5,710 nucleotides of DNA from Candidatus Margulisiibacteriota bacterium. GTDB taxonomy: Bacteria; Margulisbacteria; WOR-1; O2-12-FULL-45-9. The translations under genes and the position numbers were made by a program. Below the pieces are notes generated by a model. That model made no database searches and was not told the DNA's origin. It saw nothing but the letters and a program-made list of their open reading frames with translations. This document shows, piece by piece, positions 1 to 5,686 of the stretch; the first letter of the stretch is position 1; each line of letters begins with the position of its first letter. The DNA is taken from NCBI GenBank assembly GCA_028714935.1, contig JAQTLJ010000087.1:1-5710 (forward strand), given 5' to 3'.

Positions 1-1220
1 AAGCGATACGGAACGGCAAGCTCGTCGTTGTTGTCGATGATAAGGACCGTGAAAACGAAGGGGATCTGGTGATGGCGGCGGAGAAAGTGACCCCGGAGGC
101 GGTCAATTTTATGATCACTTACGGCCGCGGTCTGGTCTGCGTGCCGATGACCGAAGAGCGTTTGAACGAGTTGGCGATCCCTCAGATGGTCGAATATAAC
201 GCCGAGTCGATGAAAACCGCTTTTACCGTTTCGGTGGATGCCGCCCCGAAGTTTGGGGTTACTACCGGGATCTCGTCCTCGGACCGGGCCCGGACGGTTG
301 AGGTGCTTATCAATCCCAGATCAACCAAAGACGACCTGGTCAGGCCCGGACATGTTTTTCCTCTCCGCGTGGTTGAAGGCGGGGTGATCAAAAGGGCCGG
401 GCATACAGAGGCGGCGGTCGATCTGGTCAGGCTGGCGGCGCTTTATCCGGCGGCGGTCATCTGCGAGATTATCAGCGCCAGCGGAAAAATGGCAAGAACG
501 CCTGAGTTGCTTGAGTTTGCAGAGGCCCATCAATTAAAGATCATTTCAATTGCCGACCTGATCTCTTATCGGCTGAAGAAGGAAAAGCTGGTAAAAAGGA
601 TATCGTCCGCCAAGCTGCCGACGAAATACGGGGAATTTACCGCTTACGGTTATGAGGACCTGTTGACCGGCGACCATCATGTCGCTTTGATCAAGGGGAA
701 GGTGGATGGCGAAAAAAATGTGCTGGTGCGGGTGCATTCGGAATGCCTGACCGGAGATGTTTTTGGCTCCCTGCGCTGCGACTGCGGTGACCAGCTGCAT
801 AAGGCGATGGAGAAGATCGACTTTTGCGGCCGCGGGGTGGTATTGTACATGCGGCAGGAGGGGAGAGGGATCGGCCTGAAAAATAAGCTTAAAGCGTACG
901 AAGTCCAGGACCACGGCCTTGATACGGTGGAAGCCAACCGCGCGCTCGGTTTTCCGGCGGATCTTCGGGACTATGGCATCGGCGCCCAGATCTTGATGGA
1001 CCTGGGGCTTTCGACCATCAGGCTGATAACCAATAATCCCAGAAAGATCGTCGGCCTGGAAGGTTACGGCTTGAAAGTTATTGAGCGCGTTCCTTTGGAA
1101 ATAGAACCGAACAGTTACAACTCCAAATATCTTGAGGCCAAGCGGAGCAAGCTGGGCCATTTAATCAAGGAGGTCGATTCAAATGGTAAAAACGATCGAA
1201 GGGAACCTGGACGCCGGTAA
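1..1220 (+). CDS. ribBA: RibBA, bifunctional 3,4-dihydroxy-2-butanone-4-phosphate synthase / GTP cyclohydrolase II (5' partial)
   Basis: This cytosolic enzyme supplies both riboflavin branches: ribulose 5-phosphate to 3,4-dihydroxy-2-butanone 4-phosphate (N-terminal half) and GTP to the diaminopyrimidine (C-terminal half). The open frame enters from the left edge (first full codon at base 3). The acidic loop DRENEGD (codons from base 45) lies close to the N-terminus of this family, so only about 10-15 residues are missing; the GTG at 69 and ATG at 72 fall inside the conserved DLVMAAEK stretch and are not the start. Further RibB motifs are TGISSSDRA, RPGHVFPL and RAGHTEAAVDL. The RibA half has the zinc cysteines (codons at 744, 777, 783 in CLTGDVFGSLRCDC) and RQEGRGIGL (852-878). 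The usual RibB NEDGTMAR segment reads SASGKMAR here. After the usual C-terminal GHL(I/L) there is a basic tail of about 17 residues that overlaps ribH. Function is near certain. Confidence 0.97.
   Translation, partial: AIRNGKLVVVVDDKDRENEGDLVMAAEKVTPEAVNFMITYGRGLVCVPMTEERLNELAIPQMVEYNAESMKTAFTVSVDAAPKFGVTTGISSSDRARTVEVLINPRSTKDDLVRPGHVFPLRVVEGGVIKRAGHTEAAVDLVRLAALYPAAVICEIISASGKMARTPELLEFAEAHQLKIISIADLISYRLKKEKLVKRISSAKLPTKYGEFTAYGYEDLLTGDHHVALIKGKVDGEKNVLVRVHSECLTGDVFGSLRCDCGDQLHKAMEKIDFCGRGVVLYMRQEGRGIGLKNKLKAYEVQDHGLDTVEANRALGFPADLRDYGIGAQILMDLGLSTIRLITNNPRKIVGLEGYGLKVIERVPLEIEPNSYNSKYLEAKRSKLGHLIKEVDSNGKNDRREPGRR
1167..1173 (+). promoter_or_regulatory. Shine-Dalgarno site for ribH, inside ribBA
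   Basis: AAGGAGG lies 9 nt before the ATG at 1183 and is a near-perfect anti-16S match. It sits inside the last codons of ribBA, so ribosomes finishing ribBA pass over it. This supports the 1183 start and suggests translational coupling of the two riboflavin genes. Confidence 0.85.
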
Positions 1221-1641
1221 GTTAAAGGTCGGCATTATTGTTTCACGTTTCAATGACCTGATTTCCAAGGGGCTGCTGGATGGAGCGGTGGATTGCCTAA
1301 AAAGGCACGGGACCAAAGAGGCAAATATTGAAGTTGTTTGGGTCCCCGGGGCCTTTGAGATCCCGCTGGTAGCGAAAAAAATCGCCAAAGGCTATGATGC
1401 GGTCATCTGCCTGGGGGCAATTATCCGCGGCGGCACGCCGCATTTTGATTACGTAGCCTCCGAAGCGGCTAAAGGGATCGCCAAGGTCTCGCTGGATTCC
1501 GGCGTCCCGATCATCTTCGGCATTTTAACGACCGATAATCTTGAGCAAGCGCTAGAGAGAGCAGGCGCCAAGCCCGGGAATAAAGGTTTTGCCGCAGCAC
1601 TATCGGCTATCGAGCTGGCGAACCTTAGTAAGGAGCTGTAA
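1183..1641 (+). CDS. ribH: 6,7-dimethyl-8-ribityllumazine synthase (RibH)
   Basis: RibH condenses 5-amino-6-ribitylaminouracil with 3,4-dihydroxy-2-butanone 4-phosphate to give the lumazine precursor of riboflavin. In this family the protein assembles into pentamers or 60-mer capsids in the cytosol. The 152-residue length is typical. Visible family motifs are SRFND (21-25), VPGAFEIP (54-61), CLGAIIRGGTPHFDYV (76-91) with the presumed catalytic His87, GILTTDNLEQA (113-123) and the phosphate-binding region AGAKPGNKG (127-135). The ATG at 1183 follows a strong Shine-Dalgarno and gives the expected N-terminus. The gene overlaps the end of ribBA by 38 bp in another frame. RibBA supplies one of its two substrates directly, so the operon context agrees. 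Riboflavin synthase (RibE) and RibD are not in the window and may lie upstream. Confidence 0.97.
   Translation: MVKTIEGNLDAGKLKVGIIVSRFNDLISKGLLDGAVDCLKRHGTKEANIEVVWVPGAFEIPLVAKKIAKGYDAVICLGAIIRGGTPHFDYVASEAAKGIAKVSLDSGVPIIFGILTTDNLEQALERAGAKPGNKGFAAALSAIELANLSKEL
1630..1635 (+). promoter_or_regulatory. Shine-Dalgarno site deciding the GTG start of the ABC ATPase
   Basis: AAGGAG, within the final codons of ribH, lies 10 nt before the GTG at 1646. It selects this GTG over an in-frame ATG at 1589, which would place 19 residues of non-family sequence in front of the conserved N-terminus. Confidence 0.75.
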
Positions 1642-1645
1642 TATA

Positions 1646-2749
1646 GTGGCAAAAGTACGATTAGAGAACGTCAGTAAAAAATTCGGCGATGTTGTTGCGG
1701 TCCAGAATGTAAATTTAGAGATCAAGGATGAAGAGTTTGTGGTCATGGTCGGCCCGTCCGGCTGCGGCAAGACCACGACCCTCCGGATGATCGCTGGCCT
1801 GGAAGAGATCACGGAAGGGAAAATCTATATTGGCGATAAACTGATCAATGATGTCCCCCCGAAGGACCGCAATATCGCCATGGTCTTCCAGAACTACGCG
1901 CTTTATCCCCACATGAAAGTTTATGACAACATGGCTTTCGGCCTGAAACTGCGCGGCACGCCGAAGAAGGAGATCGAGGAGCGGGTCCGTGAGGCGGCCG
2001 AGATCCTGAGCATCAGCAATTTACTGGACAGGCTGCCAAAACAGCTTTCGGGCGGACAGCGCCAAAGGGTGGCTGTCGGCCGGGCGATCGTCAGGCGGCC
2101 CCAGGTCTTTTTAATGGATGAGCCGCTCTCCAATCTGGACGCCAAATTACGGGTCCAGATGAGGGCGGAATTGCAGCGGATCCATAAGACGTTAAAAGCT
2201 ACCGTTGTCTACGTGACGCATGATCAGGTCGAAGCTATGACGCTGGGGCAGCGAGTGGCCGTTATTTTGAACGGCGAACTGCAGCAGGTCGAGTCGCCGC
2301 TGATGGTTTACGAAAAACCGATCAACCGCTTTGTCGCCGGCTTTCTCGGCTCGCCGCCGATGAATTTTATCAAGGGCAAGATCAATAAGAAGAAGGCGGA
2401 GATCTATAATTATGAATCCGCAGGCTTCAACTTTGACGTTCCGCCGGATATTGGCCATTTGTTGGAAAAATATGTCGGCAAGGAAGTGATTTTTGGCATT
2501 CGCCCCGAAGATATCTGGGATGTCCCGTCTTCCGGCTGGATCGATCAGAAACACCTGATCGAGACAAAGGTTGATTTCCGCGAGCTGATGGGCTCGGAAA
2601 CTTATGTTTATGTCCATGTCGGCGGCAGCCCCCTGACCGGCCGGGTGGGGGCGATGGCGGATCCCAAGCCGGGCAGTAATTTTGGCCTGGTCTTTAATTT
2701 GAGGAAAATACACTTTTTCGATCCAGAAACACAACAAGCGATTATCTGA
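1646..2749 (+). CDS. ugpC: MalK/UgpC/MsmK-family sugar ABC transporter ATP-binding protein
   Basis: This is the cytoplasmic ATPase subunit of a carbohydrate importer of the CUT1 type. It would bind two inner-membrane permeases and power uptake of a sugar or glycerol-phosphate compound; the exact substrate cannot be read from the sequence. The GTG start gives 367 residues beginning MAKVRLENVSKKFG, the usual family N-terminus and length. Motifs are Walker A GPSGCGKTT (36-44), Q-loop Gln82, signature LSGGQRQR (134-141), Walker B VFLMDEP (154-160) with catalytic Glu159, D-loop SNLDAKLR (162-169) and switch His192. These positions match E. coli MalK numbering. The C-terminal third (about 235-367, including GSPPMNF and GIRPEDI) is the TOBE/regulatory part. 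The gene starts 4 nt after ribH. No permease or binding-protein gene is adjacent, so it may be a shared ATPase like MsmK. The symbol is a family label, not a proven substrate. Confidence 0.93.
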   Translation: MAKVRLENVSKKFGDVVAVQNVNLEIKDEEFVVMVGPSGCGKTTTLRMIAGLEEITEGKIYIGDKLINDVPPKDRNIAMVFQNYALYPHMKVYDNMAFGLKLRGTPKKEIEERVREAAEILSISNLLDRLPKQLSGGQRQRVAVGRAIVRRPQVFLMDEPLSNLDAKLRVQMRAELQRIHKTLKATVVYVTHDQVEAMTLGQRVAVILNGELQQVESPLMVYEKPINRFVAGFLGSPPMNFIKGKINKKKAEIYNYESAGFNFDVPPDIGHLLEKYVGKEVIFGIRPEDIWDVPSSGWIDQKHLIETKVDFRELMGSETYVYVHVGGSPLTGRVGAMADPKPGSNFGLVFNLRKIHFFDPETQQAII

Positions 2750-2752
2750 TCA

Positions 2753-4204
2753 ATGACCGATGACCGATTAATTTTTGAAAAATCTTCTGCCGGGAGAAAA
2801 GCGTTCTCGCTCCCCGATCTGGATATTCCTGAAGAAGACATTGATGAATTAGTTCCCAAAGACTTACTGCGCGCTGAGCTTAACCTGCCTGAGCTGGCCG
2901 AGATCGATGTCGTCCGGCACTTTACCAATCTTTCCCGAAAGAACTTTGGAGTTGACAGCGGCTTTTATCCCCTTGGCTCCTGCACGATGAAATATAACCC
3001 GAAAGTCAATGAAGAGGCGGCAAAATCGCCGGGTTTTACCGATATCCATCCGCTGCAGGACGAAGCTGAGATACAGGGAATACTGGAACTGCTCTATAAC
3101 TTTGAACAATACATGTGTGCCATCTTCGGGTATGACGCCTTTACTTTGCAGCCGGCGGCGGGGGCGCATGGTGAATTGACCTCGCTGATGATGATCAAAG
3201 CTTATCATCGGGATAAGGGTAACGGGAAACGGGATAAGGTCATTATTCCTGATTCGTCGCATGGGACTAATCCAGCCTCAGTTTCGATGGTTGGTTATCA
3301 TCCCATTGTTGTTAAGTCGAATGGGCGGGGGAATATTGATATCGATGCTTTAATAAAAGCGGTTGGCGATGATACTGCCGGTTTAATGCTGACCAATCCG
3401 AATACGCTCGGTCTGTTTGATGAACATATACTGGGAATTGCTGATATTGTCCATCAGGCAGGCGGTCTGCTTTACTATGACGGCGCCAACGCCAATGCGA
3501 CGCTGGGCATTTGCCGGCCGGCCGACCTCGGTTTTGACGTCGCCCATTTCAACCTGCACAAGACATTTGCCACTCCGCACGGCTGCGGCGGCCCGGGGGC
3601 GGGCCCGGTGGGGGTTAACAAGAAACTCGAACCATTTTTGCCGGTCCCGCGGATAGTTAAGACAGTTTCGGGTTTCGAATTTAGTATTTCTGATTTCCCC
3701 AAGTCTATTGGCCGCGTCCACTCTTTCCACGGCAATATCAATGTGATCGTCAAAGCTTACGCTTATATCCGGTCGCTGGGGGCCAAGGGCTTGAAAGAGG
3801 TCGCGGAGAACGCGGTGCTGAACGCCAACTATCTGATGGAGCGGCTGAAGAAATATTACTATTTGCCGTATGACCGGCCCTGCCAGCACGAATTTGTCAT
3901 CTCCGCTAAATGGCAAAAAGAGAAGTTCGGAGTGAAAGCTCTGGATATCGCCAAGCGGCTGCTCGATTACGGATTCCATCCGCCGACTATATATTTCCCT
4001 TTAATTGTTGAAGAAGCTTTAATGATCGAGCCGACTGAGACGGAGTCGAAGGAAACATTGGACGCTTTTTGCGACGCGATGATCAAGATCGCCCAGGAAT
4101 GTGAGACCGATCCGGAAATTGTCAAATCCGCACCGCACAACACTCCTGTCGGCCGGCTGGATGAGACCAAGGCTGCTAGGGAACCGGACTTGAAGTGGCA
4201 TTAA
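2753..4204 (+). CDS. gcvPB: Glycine dehydrogenase (decarboxylating) subunit 2, GcvPB (P-protein, PLP-binding half)
   Basis: This is the PLP-bearing subunit of the two-subunit P-protein of the glycine cleavage system. With GcvPA it decarboxylates glycine and passes the aminomethyl group to lipoyl-GcvH. At 483 residues the length fits subunit 2. Motifs are the N-terminal LIFEKSSAGRKAFSLP, RHFTNLSRKNFGVDSGFYPLGSCTMKYNP (the last part at 72-83), the PLP site NLHKTFATPHGCGGPGAGPVG with presumed Schiff-base Lys270, and the C-terminal FPLIVEEALMIEPTETESKE. The ATG at 2753 is 3 nt after the ATPase stop. No Shine-Dalgarno is visible, so translation probably depends on coupling. GcvPA, which normally precedes this gene directly, is absent, as are gcvT and gcvH; they must be elsewhere if the system works. 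The start carries a 7-bp tandem repeat (see findings). Confidence 0.96.
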   Translation: MTDDRLIFEKSSAGRKAFSLPDLDIPEEDIDELVPKDLLRAELNLPELAEIDVVRHFTNLSRKNFGVDSGFYPLGSCTMKYNPKVNEEAAKSPGFTDIHPLQDEAEIQGILELLYNFEQYMCAIFGYDAFTLQPAAGAHGELTSLMMIKAYHRDKGNGKRDKVIIPDSSHGTNPASVSMVGYHPIVVKSNGRGNIDIDALIKAVGDDTAGLMLTNPNTLGLFDEHILGIADIVHQAGGLLYYDGANANATLGICRPADLGFDVAHFNLHKTFATPHGCGGPGAGPVGVNKKLEPFLPVPRIVKTVSGFEFSISDFPKSIGRVHSFHGNINVIVKAYAYIRSLGAKGLKEVAENAVLNANYLMERLKKYYYLPYDRPCQHEFVISAKWQKEKFGVKALDIAKRLLDYGFHPPTIYFPLIVEEALMIEPTETESKETLDAFCDAMIKIAQECETDPEIVKSAPHNTPVGRLDETKAAREPDLKWH

Positions 4205-4214
4205 GTTAAAACCG

Positions 4215-4257
4215 GTTGGGGAAAATCTCTAATTGTAATTAATAGAGATTACCCGAC
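4215..4257. terminator. Two-part inverted repeat between convergent genes, possible terminator
   Basis: An 8-bp perfect stem AATCTCTA (4224-4231) / TAGAGATT (4243-4250) with an 11-nt loop is extended, across a small internal bulge, by GTTGGG (4215-4220) pairing with CCCGAC (4252-4257) with one G-U pair. It lies 10 nt after the gcvPB stop, and its right arm is inside the last codons of the convergent sugar transferase gene. No clean U-tract follows on the plus strand. On the minus strand only short T runs follow the inner stem. The location is right for a shared terminator, but a classic intrinsic terminator is not proven. Confidence 0.45.
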
Positions 4258-5003
4258 AATATAACTAATGAAGCCCTCATTAATAAGCTAAGGTTCCTGC
4301 TGGCTGAATACGTGGCGGCCCAATACTGCTCAAGTTCTGCCAATTCCTGTCCGGTCACATATCTTCCTTTGAGGACCAGCGCGGCATCGATCAAAGCAGG
4401 CCTTGCCTGTTTTCTCAATTCGCGCCAGCCAGTCTCTCCAAGCTCAATGTCCAGCGCAGCGCTACTATTGGCCCTGAATCCAATTAAGGTCATATCGCCT
4501 TTTAATATGGATATGAATTGGGGTAATTCATCCAATCCGGAAGATCTCAAGTATTTTCCAACTAAGCCTAATCTTTCGGTATACGCTGAAAGCCAGGCGC
4601 GCCGGTCTGCTTTGCTAACTATTTTTTCGGCCGCGACGCCGCTCCCTTGGTTCATTGATCTGTATTTTATCAAAGTAATTGTCCGATCCCTTTCTCCTTC
4701 ACGGTCTTGAAAATAGAACAGCGGTCCCGGAGAATCAAGTTTGACCAATGCGGCGATAGGAATAAAGCTTGCAGCAAAAAAACCGGCGCCCAGAAGACCG
4801 AAACCGATATCAAAGGCTCTTTGTGTTATGCGACTTGTTGAATAAAAAACGGGAAAATCTTCTGATACCGGCTTATGCGTCCTGACGAATTCTTCGGCGG
4901 CCCGAACGTGGGGTTGACCTGTTCTTTCAAGATAGGCTTTCAGCCTGGTCTGCGCCGGCCTGATATAATGCGTTTTTAATGTGTTAAGTATTTCGAATGC
5001 CAT
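4239..5003 (-). CDS. Divergent bacterial sugar transferase (polyprenyl-phosphate sugar-1-phosphate transferase, PF02397-like)
   Basis: Enzymes of this family move a sugar-1-phosphate from a nucleotide sugar to undecaprenyl phosphate at the inner face of the membrane, the first step of capsule, exopolysaccharide or O-unit assembly. The 254-residue protein has about 60 soluble N-terminal residues, then the family core: RAFDIGFG (62-69), one hydrophobic segment (about 67-88) with Pro82 that could be the re-entrant helix, KLDSPGPLFYFQDREG (88-103), KYRSM (113-117), SSGLDELPQFISILKGDM (154-171) with the Asp158-Glu159 catalytic pair, and a C-terminal GR (213-214). It lacks the multi-helix bundle of WcaJ/WbaP, so it resembles the small PglC-like class. 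Oddities: the usual GPRP is GFRA (175-178), and the usual RPG(I/L)TG is RPALID (201-206). The ATG at 5003 has no clear Shine-Dalgarno. No other glycan genes are adjacent. The family call is firm; substrate and activity are open. Confidence 0.85.
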   Translation of the reverse strand: MAFEILNTLKTHYIRPAQTRLKAYLERTGQPHVRAAEEFVRTHKPVSEDFPVFYSTSRITQRAFDIGFGLLGAGFFAASFIPIAALVKLDSPGPLFYFQDREGERDRTITLIKYRSMNQGSGVAAEKIVSKADRRAWLSAYTERLGLVGKYLRSSGLDELPQFISILKGDMTLIGFRANSSAALDIELGETGWRELRKQARPALIDAALVLKGRYVTGQELAELEQYWAATYSASRNLSLLMRASLVILSGNLY

Positions 5004-5005
5004 AT

Positions 5006-5023
5006 AGATAATTATCGTTATCT
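5006..5023. repeat. AT-rich inverted repeat over the predicted transcription start of the sugar transferase gene
   Basis: AGATAA (5006-5011) and TTATCT (5018-5023) are perfect inverted repeats, and GATAATTATC (5007-5016) is a 10-bp palindrome within the same stretch. It ends 2 nt before the ATG and overlaps the +1 position expected from the -10 box at 5024-5029. It could be an operator or a small hairpin occluding the start codon. In AT-rich DNA such repeats also arise by chance. Confidence 0.35.
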
Positions 5024-5052
5024 GTTATATAAATTTCAGAATAATGGGTCTA
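5024..5052 (-). promoter_or_regulatory. Sigma70-like promoter for the sugar transferase gene
   Basis: Reading the minus strand, TAGACC (5047-5052; 4 of 6 to TTGACA) and TATAAC (5024-5029; 5 of 6 to TATAAT) are separated by exactly 17 nt. Transcription would start near 5017, giving a leader of roughly 14 nt before the ATG. The region is clearly more AT-rich than the flanking coding DNA. This suggests the transferase can be transcribed separately from the TonB-like gene upstream. Confidence 0.45.
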
Positions 5053-5060
5053 TCTGAGCG

Positions 5061-5081
5061 GCGCGGGAGCCCAACCTGCGC
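5061..5081 (-). other. GC-rich hairpin directly after the TonB-like gene
   Basis: GCGCGGG (5061-5067) and CCTGCGC (5075-5081) form a 7-bp stem with a 7-nt loop. On the minus strand one pair becomes an A-C mismatch. It begins at the stop codon of the upstream gene. No T-run follows on the minus strand, so it may slow or protect the transcript end rather than act as a classic intrinsic terminator. Confidence 0.3.
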
Positions 5082-5686
5082 TACTGACTAGTAGCATCCA
5101 CTATTTGTTTTAATTCCCAAACAGACCGGTTAAAATCCAGCAGGGCTTGGGCGCAGTCCGGGTCGTTGAAGTCTTTGGGGCCGTCATGATCGTTATCGAT
5201 ATTATCGGTACAGACGGTTATTGAAGACTTGAAGATATTGCCTGGACCTTTGATGGGAGCAAGGGGAAGCTTTTTTTTCGGCAGACCGGGTCCGCCGTTC
5301 ATGACCAGGGCTTGTTTTTCGCCGGCCGAAAGGCCGGATAAATACTGACCGGCCTTATCGACCGTCAGCGGCTCGCCGACGAGACCCGGCTGTGGTTGTG
5401 CTGAGGGCGCTGAGCCCGTGGTTGCCGCAATATCAGGTTGCGGTGCCGCAGGGATTATTTTTACTTTCGTCTCTTTAGGCGGTTGGCTGGGCTGTGGGGC
5501 GGGGGCCGGGGAGGGGAGGTCTTCTGGCAGTGATTCGATCATCGCTTCGGGAGTATACACTAAAGTAATATGATGGACAGGGGAAACCGCTGCGGTCCTT
5601 GTTTTTTGCGCCTGATCCAGTAACAGGCTGAGGAACGGGACCGCCGCCAGATGCAGCAGGGCCGATAAGAGCAGAAAACGCGTCAT
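5081..5686 (-). CDS. TonB-like N-terminal anchor protein with proline-rich region and Cys-bracketed DNDxDG motif
   Basis: I do not recognise a characterised orthologue. The 201-residue protein has one N-terminal hydrophobic segment (4-23) carrying S8-x-x-x-H12, the spacing of the Ser/His motif in the TonB membrane anchor that contacts ExbB/ExbD. A short strand-like ITLVYTP and a Pro/Gln-rich periplasmic spacer follow (about 54-100, with PAPAPQPSQPP). A Lys/Pro/Gly-rich stretch (133-149) leads to Cys159-TDNIDNDHDG and DPD-Cys178, an Asp-rich element resembling putative Ca-binding repeats of the CxDxxDNDxDGxxDxxDPDC type. The protein ends 23 residues later. No TonB C-terminal beta domain is present. 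It is probably inner-membrane anchored with its bulk in the periplasm. The ATG at 5686 places the anchor at the very N-terminus, as in TonB; the frame stays open to the window edge, so an earlier start is possible. No strong Shine-Dalgarno is seen. Confidence 0.7.
   Translation of the reverse strand: MTRFLLLSALLHLAAVPFLSLLLDQAQKTRTAAVSPVHHITLVYTPEAMIESLPEDLPSPAPAPQPSQPPKETKVKIIPAAPQPDIAATTGSAPSAQPQPGLVGEPLTVDKAGQYLSGLSAGEKQALVMNGGPGLPKKKLPLAPIKGPGNIFKSSITVCTDNIDNDHDGPKDFNDPDCAQALLDFNRSVWELKQIVDATSQ

Noticed and set aside
69..74. GTG at 69 or ATG at 72 as the ribBA start
   Set aside because: The frame is open to the left edge and the sequence before 69 encodes the conserved DDKDRENEGD loop, which must be part of the enzyme.
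546..1160. 204-residue open frame on the minus strand opposite ribBA
   Set aside because: It lies entirely antisense to a strongly conserved RibBA coding sequence and shows no recognisable domain.
1174..1182. Possible FMN riboswitch near the riboflavin genes
   Set aside because: An FMN riboswitch would lie before the first gene of the operon; there is no non-coding space between ribBA and ribH, and the ribBA 5' region is outside the window.
1589..1645. Longer start (ATG at 1589) for the ABC ATPase
   Set aside because: The extra 19 residues overlap ribH, do not resemble MalK-family N-termini, and the GTG at 1646 has a well-placed Shine-Dalgarno and the expected first residues.
3383..3979. 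198-residue open frame on the minus strand opposite gcvPB
   Set aside because: It is a shadow of the well-supported gcvPB gene with no family motifs.
4312..4710. 132-residue plus-strand open frame opposite the sugar transferase
   Set aside because: The minus strand encodes clear sugar transferase motifs over the same bases; the plus-strand product has none.
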